Of a stretch of 64,000 nucleotides of DNA, positions 42,595 through 53,750 are shown one piece after another. The translations under genes were made by a program, and so were the position numbers. The notes beneath the pieces were generated by a model. That model was given only the letters and a program-made list of their open reading frames with translations. It ran no database searches and was not told the origin of the DNA. Position 1 is the stretch's first letter. Each line of letters opens with the position of its first letter. Where the stretch lies: assembly GCA_033558025.1 (NCBI GenBank), contig JAUCEF010000018.1:992001-1056000 (forward strand), read 5' to 3'. This stretch comes from Phytophthora sp. 'mugwort' (Eukaryota > Oomycota > Peronosporomycetes > Peronosporales > Peronosporaceae).

Positions 42595-43505
42595 CTGAGT
42601 ACCCGCCAGGGTAAGAAGGACTTGGTGGACTTCGTCCAGGAGTTGCGAACTCTGATCGCTGGCATGGCGGCCGATCTTCTGCCAGAGGCCGTGACTGTGA
42701 CAGTCTTTATGGAGGGCCTCCGCACTGGCGTGGCCAGGACGGAAGTCTTCCGCACTCACCCTTCCTCTTTTGAAGAGGCGTGAGACTGGCGTCGAGCGCC
42801 GAGTTCAACTTCATGTCGTCTCGACTTGGCTGGGGCGTTGCTAACGCTACTCCGTCCGACAGACCGGTTCCTATGGACCTCAGCTGAAAATGAGGAATTT
42901 GAGCTTCATGCTGTCGAGCAGCGTATGGGTGTTCGTCCGTGCTTCATCTGCCGAAGCACCACCCATTTAGGGGCAACCTGCCCGTCACGCAGATCGCTTC
43001 AAGCCCCTACGAGCCTTCGCTCTGCATCGAGCCAAGCCATCGGCTCGTCACGGGGAAGCGGCGACACTCAGTAGGCGCGGGGCGCTCTATTGGGGAAAAA
43101 CTAAGTTCTGTTGAGCCTCATGGAGGTGGAGTGCAACAGGGCCCAGCTCCGGAGAGAGCCGTACTCTCTAACACGGAGCGTGTATGCAAGCCGGGCTTGC
43201 TCGTCGTCGAGACGACGTGAAGGGCTTTGAGAAGCCATGGATCATCTTGATCGATGCCAGAGCGTCGGGCAACTACGCTCGACGCTCCACGATGGAAGGA
43301 AGTCAGCAATACGCTGAGGCGCTCAGGGAGCGCAGGAGTGACATCATCACTGTTCGCCTAGCGACGGGGACCCGTGTCACGGTACCTAAGGTTCATGTGA
43401 ACCTGTGCGTGAAGTTTCTCGTCTTCGATAGCGTGGAACGCTGTCTGGTCCTGGATTCGCGGTACGACCTCATCCTGGGCATGACATGGCTGGAACGCCA
43501 TGAGC
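42595..43505 (+). pseudogene. Gypsy gag and aspartic protease remnant
   Basis: The capsid-like stretch reads KKDLVDFVQELRTLIAGM and VTVFMEGLRTGVARTEVFR, typical of oomycete gypsy Gag, followed by a stop. A frame over 42900-43000 encodes CFICRSTTHLGATC, a C-x2-C-x4-H-x4-C zinc knuckle for RNA packaging. A third frame (from about 43200) encodes the protease: the aspartate is kept in IILIDARASGN (Asp codon at 43253), but the usual D-S/T-G has become D-A-R, and the ILGMTWL flap end is intact at about 43480. The loss of the catalytic glycine argues that the protease is dead. Confidence 0.75.
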
Positions 43506-43608
43506 CATGAATTGATTGGAGGTCGAAGACCTTGGGCGCAACGCGCCTTACTTCTGGTGGAGCTTTGGTGAGTCATGAATCCACCTCTGCTAGGAAGCAA
43601 AAGCGCTT

Positions 43609-44145
43609 TTGGCGCGGGCACTGGATCGAGTGATCAACGAGCTGGACATCGGAGTACCCGAACTTGTAGACACTGAAGATGTCGAGGATAAGAGTCCCGA
43701 GCAGAGCTCGTGGGCTGTGACTGGAGCGGCAGGAAACCCGCTGGGTGACACAGGTGACATGTGTCACGACAACGACACTCGTCATGATGACGGTGTATCG
43801 TTACACGCCATGCGCGGCGTGGCCGGCAGTATGCCAGGGTATCATGGCCCCGGGCCTCAGGATGAAAGTGGCGCGGCAGACAATCCGCTGGGTGGCCGAC
43901 GTCATGGTGACATTGATCACGACAGTGACACTCATCACGACCACGAGTTGTCACTACAAGCCATGCGTGATGTGGCCGGCCGTGAGCCGGTCCATCAAGG
44001 CCGAGGGCCCACAGATGGAGGTGACGTGGCACGTATTCCACGGGGTGGAGACTGTGAGCGTCGCAGCTCTGCGACGGTTGTCGGTCAAGACATACAGTCT
44101 CGGGTGAAAAGCACACGGTGCAAGCACCTGGAGACGCAGCTGATG
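43609..44145 (+). pseudogene. Gypsy linker with internal duplication between protease and RT
   Basis: This 179-codon frame is His/Asp/Gly-rich and contains an imperfect internal duplication: the block around DTGDMCHDNDTRHDDGVSLH (about 43750) and HAMRGVAGSMPG recurs as GDIDHDSDTHHDHELSLQ and AMRDVAGREPV (about 43910). The two copies are about 165 bp apart. It has no catalytic motif. It probably corresponds to the variable spacer ahead of reverse transcriptase in the polyprotein. Confidence 0.5.
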
Positions 44146-44212
44146 TGACTGCTAGAATCTCTCCGAGGCAGACAGTCCAGCGGGGAGAAGGCTACGACGC
44201 CAAGCGTCAGCT

Positions 44213-45776
44213 ATGAGACGCAGAGCGTCTGATGCGTCTAGTATGACGAGTGGAGAGACTCATGGTGATAGCGAGCAGCTATATACACTCGTCAACGAAG
44301 TGACAGGGGAAGCCGATTGCGACATCAGTCTAGAGACTATGCCCACTCGGGACGCTCTGTTGGAGCTGGACAAGATGTCAATGGCCGAGTTCGGCGACGC
44401 CTTGAAGGCCGGCGAATTAGCCGAGTTGGTCATTCTACGAGCTGAAGAGAAGTTAAACTCGTCGTCGCTTTTGGATAAAGCAGTCATTGAAGACACCGAG
44501 AAGGTGCTGAATGCGCGGGCAGGATCATCGATACTCAAGGGCCCCTCGGATCCGTACTACCCTTTGGTGAAGGAATATCAGGACGTGGTCTCGAAGGAAC
44601 CTCCCACGAGGCTACCTCCGGATCGAGGTCTACGTCATGAGATTGACCTGGTTCCGGGAACCAAATACTGCGTGACAAGGCAGTGGCCTTTGCCACGAGA
44701 ACAGTGTGACGTCATTGACGCGTTTTTCCGTGCTAAGCACCAGGCGGGTATGGTGCGCGAGAGCAGGTTTCCGCACTCAACGCCTACGTTCTGTGTCAGA
44801 AAGCCGAATGGCAAGTGGCGAATCGTTCATGCTTTTAATAAGTTTAACGCGGCCATCATTCCGGCGCAAACGCCTATTCCTAGGAAGGACGTTCTCCAGA
44901 ACAACATGACGGGGTGTACAGTGTACAGTGCCCTCGACTTGGTCGATGGATACTATCAATTGCTCATGCAAGCAAGCGATATTCCGCTTACGGCGGTCAG
45001 CACTCCGAGTGGTATGCTCTAGGAGTGGTTAGTAATGCCCCACGAGCTGTCGAATGCGCCTGCCACGTTCAATCGTCTTGTGAGGCTAGTGTTCGGGCCC
45101 CACAGGGCGTATGCTCAGACATACTTCGACGACATATTCGTCCACAGTCGTGCGGAACACGGAAAGACTGTGTGGAGAACCACATTGAGCACCTGCGAGC
45201 GGTTCTCGAGTGCTTGCGCATAAACAAGTTGTATGCCAATATTGACAAGTGCGTCTTCGGCGCTGAAGAGATCCCCTTTCTGGGATGCACTGGAAAGCGA
45301 GGTCTTCGAGCGGATCCCGCTAAGGTCAAGGCCATTGTAGACTGGCCGGTTCCAAAGAACTAGAAAGACTTACGGAAGTGGCTTGGCCTGGCCAATTACT
45401 TGCACAAGTACAGCAAGAACTATGCTGAGGTGGCAAGATAACGTCTAATCTCCGTAAGAAGGATGTGGACTGGTGTTGGGACACCGGAGATCAAGCAGCT
45501 TTGGAAGCCATTAAGGAGAGTCTCCTTCAGGCGCCGATCCTGGCCCTGCCAGACCCCGATCATCCTTTCAGTGTCGTCTGTGACGCGTCGGACATTGTCA
45601 TCGGCAGTGCTTTGTTGCAAGCAGACGCGGAAGGGCGTGAACGCATGATCGCATTTGAGTCTCGCCAGCTTAAGGCTACTGAGAAGAACTATTCAGTTCA
45701 TGACAAAGGGCTACTTGCGATGAGTATGCGCTCGTCAAATCCAGGGTTCACCTGCTCTGTTCAAAGCCGTTTGTGA
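44213..45776 (+). pseudogene. Gypsy reverse transcriptase and RNase H, broken by stops
   Basis: From 44213 the frame holds the RT approach (PLPREQCDVIDAFF, then PHSTPTFCVRKPNGKWRIVH) and the first catalytic aspartate region YSALDLVDGYYQL. It ends at a TAG at 45020 within the codons following a GML segment. The next frame continues with MPHELSNAPATFNRLV and the active-site box YFDDIFVHS (about 45122-45148), then frame-shifts near 45360. RNase H follows in another frame, with LPDPDHPFSVVCDASD at about 45547 and IAFESRQLKATEKNYS. The enzyme copies element RNA into DNA; here it cannot be made as one chain. Confidence 0.85.
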
Positions 45777-45879
45777 TCTACACTGATCATGCTCCGCCAC
45801 GCACTGCAACGCAGTCGCCTCATCTCTCTCAGAGAATGGCCCGTTGGCTCGCCTCCTTTTGCGGAGTACAACGTCGAGG

Positions 45880-46940
45880 TGAAGTACAAGCCTGGCAGGC
45901 AGAACGGCTTGGCCGATGCGTTATCACGCAGGCCCGACTGTGAGATCGCTCACGTCTCGACGGTGACTTCGTCTGTGACAGACTTGATCCGCGCTGCGTA
46001 CGCGCGAGGCTTCATCGATACCCTCTCGATGATGACCTATTGTACTACGGTACTGGTCCAGAAACACCCCACGCGTCGTGGTTCCTCACGAAGAGGATAT
46101 CAAGTATCGTATCCTCTATGAGGCACATGATACCCCACTTGGCGGTCATATCTGCCGAGAAAAGATCTATAGCTCGGTGAGCTCCCACTACTGGCGGCCG
46201 AAGCATTACAAGTGGGTCAGTACGTATGTACGCACGTGTGAGACGTGTCAAGGGGTTAAACCCTCGCCACACTCGGCTGCGCCGTTGGCTAGCTTGCCTG
46301 TACCCACGGGGTGTTGGCAATCCATGAGTATGGACTTTGTGTTCGGCCTGCCACGGGATGTGGCGGGCAACACGGGCATTGTGGTCTTATCGACCGATTG
46401 AGCAAGATGGCTCATTTAACGGCGGTGCCAGACTCCATCGATGGAAAATTAACAGCCAGGCTGTTCATGGATCGTGTCTTTCGACAGCATGGTCTGCCAG
46501 AGGCCATTATCTCGGATCGAGATCCCCATTTTTTTTACGGTTAAGTTTTGGACGTCGGTCTTTAAGGTGCTCAGCACTCGACTCGACATGTCCACAGCCG
46601 ACCATCCGCAGACCGATGATCAGACGGAACGCGTGAATCGCGTTGTCGAAGACATGCTTCGGAGTTCTGTGCGGCAATGGAGCGCCATGCTCCCACTCGT
46701 TGAGTTTGCATTGAGCAATGCTGTGCATTCCTCGACAGGCTTAACCCCGTTCTACTTGAACGGTCTCACACACCCTCGCATCCCGCTGACGCCACCACTC
46801 CGTGGTACTGGGTTTGGTGGGGGCGGGGTAGCCGATAGGCTAGCTGATATCAGCCCAGCTGCAGTTCGCAGGCAAGTTGACACGTTTGTGTCTACGCGTT
46901 TTAATTGTCTTACGACAAGTAAGGGATGCGATGGCTGAAA
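45880..46940 (+). pseudogene. Gypsy integrase, frame-shifted
   Basis: The zinc-binding HHCC domain is seen at about 46120-46260 (AHDTPLGGH...CETCQG). The catalytic DDE core is split over frames: SMDFVFGLP (first Asp, about 46326), then AIISDRDPHF (second Asp, about 46507) and DQTERVNRVVEDML (Glu, about 46620). Frames break near 46400 and 46545, where a run of T residues is present. An upstream frame from about 45870 has the KYKPGRQNGLADALSRRPD linker typical of RNase H-integrase junctions. The enzyme would insert element cDNA. Confidence 0.82.
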
Positions 46941-46999
46941 GCCAAGATGTTCAGAAGGAACATGCTGATGCAAAGGACAGAAGCAACATTGAAGTGTTT

Positions 47000-47820
47000 A
47001 AGGTCGGTGACAAAGTTTTATTAAAAGCTAAGTATTTACCTACACATGCAGTGTGTGTGGTCTTTAGACCAAGTTGCGCCCGCGCTTCATTGGACCTTTT
47101 AAGGTCGTGGCCAGGAAAGGCCTTGCGTACACGCTCAATCTTCCGAAGAAGATGCGTACACACCCCGTGCTTTACGTAGGCTTCCTTAAGCCATATCGAG
47201 ACCCGGGTCGGGTGAGCGCGGAGGGTTTGGCGCCACAGCCGGTGGCTGGACAAAGCGCTAGAGGCGCGCGAGGAGGTCCAGCTGATCACGTAGATCAGCG
47301 AGCGTATGGTCCAGCGCTTCGAAGCGACGAGCAGAGGACTGCTCCAGGAGCCCCAGGCGGTTGACAACCGAGACAGGAGACTGAAACCAGTCGACTCGAT
47401 GATACACAGCATCGATCTCATCAGCGAGACGGTCACAGTGACTCGTCGCCCACTGCAGCGAGTCGAACAGGGTCTGCACCCGCCTCTCGACCGCTAGCAG
47501 ATCGCTGCGACTCGGAGCGCGAGAATCCAGCCGGTCATCGACCTCCGCCACCGTTGCTCGAGGTGAGCAGGGAGTTTCCCACTATCAAAGTGGAGCGCTT
47601 AGTGGCGCGGCGTCGTCGCCAGGGTCGTACCCAATATCTTGTGAAGTGGAGGGTTTATCCTCACTCACACAACTCTTGGGAGCACGTCCGGCAAGATTGC
47701 CCTGACGTCGTGGACGCTTTCGATCGACGCGATCAGCAGAGCCCCGAGGGCCAGCGACTGAGGCGTCGCTCGCCTGGCGCTTCCCGGCAACAGCCGCTGG
47801 AGGGCCAAGGTCAGCATTAG
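47000..47820 (+). pseudogene. Gypsy integrase C-terminal region and chromodomain
   Basis: The GPF/Y-type module is visible (FKVGDKVLLKAK at about 47000, RPRFIGPFKVVARKGLAYTL at about 47077, HPVLYVGFLKPYRDPG). A Pro/Gln/Arg-rich linker follows, then a chromodomain over 47575-47730 (KVERLVARRRRQGRTQYLVKWR...NSWEHVRQ), which targets chromoviruses to chromatin. A frameshift near 47070 and a break near 47550 separate the pieces. The frame ends at a stop at about 47820. Antisense frames here (minus 47258-47551 and 47585-48046) mirror this coding stretch. Confidence 0.82.
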
Positions 47821-47823
47821 AGC

Positions 47824-48847
47824 TGTGGCTCTGGTCTTGAAGAGGGGCGGCCTCACGTACGTGAGTGCCGCTACCTGTGACAGCAGAAGCACCGAGTGCG
47901 AGAGAGCCCTGTGGGCGAGGCCGGTAGGCAGGAGGTAACTGGTGTTTCGCCTTGAGTTTTGCGAACTCGAAACGCAGTCTACGTTCGACTCGAACATCAG
48001 TTTCACTGAAACTAGCCCGTTTCGCTTGCTTCGGAGACTTCAACATGTGTGAATCTTCGACATACGGAGTCCGTTCGGTGGATCGGAATTTGCCCGCTCA
48101 CTTAGTTTCAGGCGTCTTCGGAAGCGGGACCTCGCTAGGGTCTTCGACGAGCGCGGCTATGCGCTTGACGACCCACTGGAAACGCCATGCCGGCTCGGCG
48201 GAGATCCCTGCCGGATAAAATCAAGCTGTTTGGGCGACCATTAAACAGTAGCCCATTTCCCTCAGCAGCAGCACCGTATCTTCCACGAGTTGGTTGATGC
48301 TGGTACTGTTCACCGGTTAAATGAGCTCCAGGCCTAAAATCGGTCATTTTGCTTGAGCCATGGCCACCGGTGCGAACATCATCATCCACTTCAACTGGGA
48401 CCTAATCTCTTCGCCGAGTCGCGTCAACACCATGTTTGCACTCCGTGTCGGTGTTACGTGTCGCTCTTGGCACTAGGGGAGGACGTTCCTCTTGAGCAAC
48501 ACCGTGATCTTCATCATCCACATCATCGCCGAGTTCAGCGGCGAGATTGTGCTCAAATGGGCGCGGATTTCCCATCCGGCTCACATGGAGTGACATCTCA
48601 TCGAGCTCCGCACGCAACTCGGTCATTGTCTTCGCATACTCGACTTCCTCCTTCACTACATACTCTTGATCACTTCCTTTTCATCCTCTTGGTCTTCAGT
48701 CTCGTCGTCTTCAAATCGGACATTGCCGACCATTTTTTCCGCCGCCAGGTCAGCGATCAGCTCACCAGCTGAGTTCGAACCTGCAAGGGGTGAACCTACG
48801 GCGGTCGCTGGGCTGGCTCCGCTTGACGTCGACGATCCCTTGACCAT
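47824..48847 (-). pseudogene. Minus-strand gypsy gag remnant
   Basis: Reading leftward from the ATG at 48847, the minus strand encodes MVKGSSTSSGASP...GELIADLAAEKMVG with an acidic tail and a stop. Further pieces with Gag-like helices follow in shifting frames and with in-frame stops (INQLVEDTVLLLREMG, AWRFQWVVKRIAALVEDPSE, KRASFSETDVRVERRLRFEFAKLKAK). The start lies 57 bases inside the primer-binding site, as expected for gag. The remnant stops where the plus-strand chromodomain begins, so protease and pol of this element are missing. Confidence 0.6.
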
Positions 48848-48903
48848 CCTGCTCAGTACTTAAAACTTGGTTAACTTGGCATCAACGAAAACAAACACAC
48901 CCT

Positions 48904-48923
48904 GTTCTCGGGTCGCAGCACCA
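48904..48923 (-). promoter_or_regulatory. Primer-binding site of the minus-strand gypsy element
   Basis: The minus strand reads TGGTGCTGCGACCCGAGAAC two bases after the LTR end. A TGG start directly inside the LTR is the hallmark of a site pairing with the CCA end of a tRNA. The specific tRNA was not identified. Confidence 0.65.
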
Positions 48924-48925
48924 AT

Positions 48926-49714
48926 TGTGGTATTGCAGCACACTTTCGTCAGATGCGGTTACTTAGGCAAGAATCACAACAATAGCCGAGCTAGTCGGCC
49001 CTTGTTGGCCTGCGCTGGGTTGACCCCAGCGGTTCGGCTCTTTCAGGACAGTGGTGTCTCGCTTCTGCCGAGACCAAGTGCCCCAAGCCAGTCAACACAC
49101 AGAGGTCAGCTCGGCTGACTGCCTCTGGCTTATATATCCCGTGTCCTCCGCTAAAGAGCGGACGACGGCGCGTTAGCGCTTTGACGGGTCGCCGAGAGCA
49201 AAGGCTTCTCGGCTAGAAGTCTTACGGTACCCGGGCTGTGCGGTGTACCGTCCCGCCGAGTTCGGCAGGACTTGTTCCTTCGCGCTTGGCGAGACACGCC
49301 CTTCCACGGGCCGACCTAGTCTCTTGGCGCTACCAATCAACACCCTACAATCTATGCCTCTCGGGTGTCGACGGTAACCATAATCCAGCCCGTGCAGGGA
49401 CTTACCGAACAGTGTATACTTGTCTTGGACTTGGAAAGAGTTACTCTGTTATTATTTTATCTCCCGGAACCCCCAAGGGCTCCTCCTATTGTTAACTATG
49501 TTCCTATACAAATATCAAGTGAAATGAAATGTGGTCGGCTCTCAACCGACCCTCCGCCAAGATCTCAATGAAACCACCCAAACTCAACGGCCGGCTGAGT
49601 TCATCCAGTCGAGTAACCGAGTTGTTAGCTAACTTCATACTCAGCAAGCAGTACTGTGGTTGCTTACTTAAGTGCGATGTGTGAGCCACTTCATCTGGCG
49701 TTCCCTACACCACA
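48926..49714 (-). repeat. LTR of a Ty3/gypsy element (minus orientation)
   Basis: The segment of 789 bp starts TGTGGTAT and ends TACACCACA, a short terminal inverted repeat with TG...CA ends. On the minus strand it has a TATA box (GGGATATATAAG; 49130-49136) in mid-LTR, and a primer-binding site follows its inner end. These mark it as the 5' LTR of an element transcribed leftward. The outer end is placed by the inverted repeat only, because no second copy or target duplication is in the window. Confidence 0.6.
49130..49136 (-). promoter_or_regulatory. TATA box in the gypsy LTR
   Basis: TATATAA on the minus strand sits inside the LTR in the orientation needed to transcribe the gag remnant at 48847. 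Confidence 0.5.
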
Positions 49715-50299
49715 CTCATCGTTCTTGGTCGGAGAGGCGGCAACTATGCGAGGGATACGTGGCACACACATGTTTGTAGTATGATACACATATCTGGGCG
49801 TCAGCTCCGACCAGATACGTCGGAATCGCTCTGCTTCAGACTGCAACCTCTATTCACGTTTCTATTGGATGAAACTGAAAAATATGAAGCGATTTGACTC
49901 GCCCAAACTTAGTTGGTTTTCATTAGCTAAAACAACAGAGAAGAATCTCATTGGCTAATATGTAATATTATATTCAAGTTCGGTCGGAGAGACAATGCTA
50001 TTCATCCATAACTTTCAGGATACACGATTAGATGTAGTCTCGATCGGCATAGTGTCTTGAGTACGTGCTGTTGGCTGCATTGCAAGAGTATATTATGTTG
50101 CATTTTGGTAAGGTATATCCGTGTGAAGCCTGCGCAACGAAGGAAATGGTTTTTTATACACTAAGTGAAAATGTGGTACACATAACTTGTCGACAAGAGC
50201 CCTCCGCCACAGGTTGTGGCACAGTTCCGCTTTAGACGCGTAGCTAGAAGTTTAAGACCCGCCTCTCCTCATCCCTTTTTTGGATGAGCGGATGGTCAT

Positions 50300-50611
50300 G
50301 TGTTTCCCATTAATGAAGAAAACTTATCGTTTGACCCCAAAGGTGTGGAAATTGCCACTGACACAGACAGCGCTGCAACATGAACGATATTCGACAAACT
50401 AGTTGGGCGAAGCCCCATTACTGTGAGCTCGTTGGAGAAGTATTCGGCGTCCCTCGCTTTACTTGCTAAATTTCGAACAACTCCAAACGTTGACTTGATT
50501 TCGTTTCCCAAAGCTGGGCAGGGGTTAGGACGAGTCGCTACAGAGGACCTGGGACCTGCGATCGGCCGTGGTGTCCCAGGTGGGTATGACCTTAAAGACA
50601 TTTACAGATAA
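50300..50611 (+). pseudogene. Orphan degenerate coding fragment of unknown origin
   Basis: One plus frame encodes FPINEENLSFDPKGVEIAT, a stop, then TIFDKLVGRSPITVSSLEKYS, AKFRTTPNVDLISFPKAG and GVPGGYDLKDIYR before a terminal TAA. The peptide is fluent and ends in a natural-looking C-terminus, but it lacks a start and carries an internal TGA. I recognise no family. It may be part of a transposon or a captured gene. Confidence 0.35.
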
Positions 50612-50807
50612 GGCTTTGCTTCGCATTTGGTTTCTACTATGAGCGTTCTTAACTCAAAAAGTTATTAAACGCCCCCCCCCCATCTGGGATAAGAATTATA
50701 TGGTTAGCAAGGCTGTACGCTGGAGGATTCGCCATTATTCGTGCTAAGCTGGGGTAAGGTCATAAGGATGGTGATTATAGAGGCAATATATACAACGTCC
50801 AATATTG

Positions 50808-51396
50808 TATTGTAAAACCTGCGATATTGCCCCGTGGAGCACTACGTCAGCTTACTTGGGCACTATTCAAGGGATGGGGTATTGAATCTCGACCCCGTCG
50901 CGAAGACGAGCGACTTCACATTGACGTTCTTGGCCCCACAGAATTCGATTCTCGTGTTGCGATTGCGATAAAGGCACACAGCAGTCTCATTCATGTTGTA
51001 AATGTTCGAGTACTAAATGTTGTACTGTACTCCTTGATCACCTGCTGACGTGCACGATGTCTTCCTGTCGAGCTTATGCTTCTTCGTAACCGGACGCTCT
51101 AAGCCTCCAGTTCTTCGACTGCAGACAGCTTATTTTTTTTCCACCATGAGCTTGGGTTTTTCAGGATGACTCGAAATTAATAATGAAGAGTGAAAAGCTG
51201 CTCCCTGAGCTCGACCGGCGTCGGCACGACCTATGGTCGCAACTCGCCAATGGCAATGAATTTATGCTAGCTCCGATCTGACAATTCTGAGAATTCCGAT
51301 AGTTGAAACGAGTGGGGCTTTAAACTTATCGCAAGACCCCACCCGGGCGGTGGGGCATTGTTAGAGGGATTGGGCATAGTCCAAGGTTTTACAGTA
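50808..51396. mobile_element. Putative non-autonomous DNA transposon with inverted ends
   Basis: The left end reads TTGTAAAACCTGCGATATTGCCCC; the right end, read on the minus strand, is TACTGTAAAACCT followed by ATGCCC...TAACAATGCCCC. The shared terminal motif is about 13 bp, with further GCCCC-rich similarity inside. The left end is closely matched again at 56080 (CTGTAAAACCTGCGATACTGCCCC). The interior has no transposase. The termini recall pogo/Tc1-type ends, flanked by TA on the left; target duplication on the right is not certain. Confidence 0.45.
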
Positions 51397-51530
51397 AAAG
51401 AAGAAGCCCCGTCACTGGCAACTCTGGTTAATGGATCGTGGGAGCATGGCTCTTCGAGTTCATCACACTCGCATTCTGATACTCTAGGAGACCCGCGCCG
51501 CTACACGCCCTAGACGCTCTTCATATGGGA

Positions 51531-51545
51531 GGGGGGGGGGGGGGG
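51531..51545 (+). repeat. Run of 15 G residues
   Basis: An uninterrupted G homopolymer preceded by GGGA. The length may be unreliable because such runs are error-prone in sequencing. Confidence 0.8.
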
Positions 51546-53750
51546 CGAGTTCTTGATGCGCTCTGCACATTATGGACAGCCCCTTTCCATCAATGTTTAG
51601 TGGACATCTAGTATATATTAATACCGGTACCACTATTATAGTACCTACTTAGTACACGTACGCAGTAGTAACCCATAGCACCTCTGGGCCCGAGCTTCTT
51701 CGTGCAGCCCCCCCTCCCCCCCGCACACACACAACCTAACTCCCTCACGCAGAGTATAATACTTTTTTTTTTTCAACTGAATCGTCTTGAAGTCGACTCG
51801 TGGGGTGTCAACCAAAACGAAATACCTCCTTATAACACCGTGAACTTGACGGTATTGAAGGGGCAGATTTGGTGCCCCCGTCATCATCAGCCGGTGATTC
51901 GCTGAGCGAATTGCGCTCCCAGTTGGACGGATGCATTCGCCCTTCAGCTCTCGGGCACCATTGGATTAGTCCGATGACTCGTCACGGAGCACCAAGCATC
52001 CACAGTCATACTTGCACAATCACCCGGCCGGCATGTAGCATCGCCTTAACCACCGTGCATTTCGGATAACGTGGCCCATTTTGACACAGCGATGGGCACC
52101 TCCATATGCATCACACACACAAATCGCCACGATCAAGCGACTTCTGAAGGTTGGCGCTTGTGCGCGATACATCGCATCCTTGACGGCGTCGATAGGTCGG
52201 ACTAATTTGCTGCAATACAGTATCACACAGTTCGTCAGAGACGGATATCATCGACCTCGCATCTGCTGTAGAGGGCTCCACGTCGGGGCCTGACAAAGGC
52301 GCGTACGAGTTGCTTCGGGTGTCTCCACACTTTTGATCGCTAGAACCCGACGATTCGCTCACTGTTCAGGAGATATGGCAAATTTGCACGGCAGCTTGTG
52401 GTCCAGGCAAGTCGACTCGGCACCGTGCAATGCAACACATCCGAGACGTGATGCGCTCGCGGAGCTTGTCTCGCATGTGACCAGGCGTACTGGAGGCATC
52501 TGCAACTTGACCGGATAACTCTTGAGCTTGGGTCGATGCTCGGCGAACGGGGGACTATGCGGCTGATGGCAAACGTCCTTTAATGCGGCAATGCTCCAGC
52601 TCTTTACTAGCTAGGACCTTAGGTAAACACCAGCGCAGAATACGGTACGTTGAACCCGCGAAGTTAGCAACGAATCCCGGTACAAGTAATACAGCACCGG
52701 GCACGAACATGGTTCGTAGGCAGCGGCAGTTCGGGTCATCATCAGCCCCCTCCGACTCGAAAGCAGGTTGTTGTGATATACAACACCCGTCACGCTGGCA
52801 CGACAGCGTTATTCAATCAGCCGTAATAGCGCCTGGTCCTGTCAGTTTGAAGTTCGGGCGAGTAAGATTTGCAACCAGCCCGTCCGTTCAACTTCGCACC
52901 GGAACTTCCGGCGTTATGATACGGCTCGCAGGGCTACAAAGCAAGCCCTCTACTTCTGCACCTGTTCTCGTTCGCCATGATCGCACGTGCGGCGTGGTGA
53001 TCGTTTAACAAGATTCGAGCTATACTGAGGAAGACTCGAACTTCGAGGCGAAGCAAACTCTACAGCATGAAGTTGAACCACGACGCACCTGCATACAGAC
53101 GGTTATGACTTTTGATGGCAGACAAATACAGCGATTTCGGCGCCTGTGCGGCTCCGAACGATCCTAAAGAGACGAGACGAGGAGTAGCTCACGCCGACGC
53201 TCGTCTCCCGCGTCAACAGCTGCAAGCGAACCACTTAAAGTGAACCACTTGCCCGTATTACGTGTCTGGATTCTGGTGCAAGAGGTTGGTGGGGCACCTC
53301 CAATATACTCGTGAGCTTCAGGGGCAACTTGAAGTCGTGGAAAAGAGCAGGACACAACACCTGCGCAGAAAGAGCTTGTCTTCGATTTGATCGTTCCCAC
53401 GCCCTTGCAGTTCAAGTGCGGGAGACGTTGCAGTACAGTCTGAACAGCCCCGTGTGATACCGGCGGTGTCCGGTACACGTGTCATAGCGTGGGCCGCGCT
53501 GCTTCGTGGTTGAAGTGAATGCACGCGAAACAGGATTGACGTCGGTTGATCGCGCGCTCGATCGGTTTGGACGACGTTCGAGCACGACCCGAACAGAGAA
53601 GCAAGTAGCGGTAGCGGTAGCAGATAGTAGATAGCGGTGACAAACATGGCAACAAATGCAAACATGGCAGCAAATGCAGAAAGGATGGATCAAACAGGTC
53701 TACATGTACTAGTATCAATTTACGGGGGAATACTCAATAACCTACAGCGC

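Larger units (their letters stand above)
42340..47823 (+). mobile_element. Ty3/gypsy chromovirus, 5'-truncated and degenerate
   Basis: Reading along the plus strand gives the order of a Ty3/gypsy element: Gag capsid piece (about 42595-42783), CCHC knuckle (42940-42981), aspartic protease (about 43220-43505), reverse transcriptase (about 44560-45360), RNase H (about 45480-45760), integrase (about 46060-46800) and a chromodomain (about 47575-47730). No plus-strand LTR is found at either end; the left side abuts the BED-finger fossil and the right side abuts a minus-strand gypsy gag remnant. Many stops and frameshifts show it is inactive. Confidence 0.88.
49715..53750. other. Gene-poor repeat-rich region
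   Basis: About 4 kb without an intact gene. It holds an orphan broken frame (about 50300-50611), the repeat ends at 50808-51396, a run of 15 G (51531-51545) and a run of T (about 51764-51774). Frames between 51870 and 53720 overlap on both strands, are short and show no domain, so I call none of them. Confidence 0.5.

Noticed and set aside
47258..47551. Minus frame of 97 codons with a coiled-coil look, as a separate gene
   Set aside because: It lies antisense to the gypsy linker between the integrase C-terminal module and the chromodomain, which explains the sequence on the plus strand.
48926..49714. Reading this LTR as the 3' LTR of the plus-strand gypsy element
   Set aside because: No polypurine tract precedes it on the plus strand, while a TATA box and a TGG-type primer-binding site fit the minus orientation.
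51870..53720. Several frames of 60-140 codons on both strands
   Set aside because: They overlap each other, lack domains and splice context, and lie in repeat-rich non-coding DNA.
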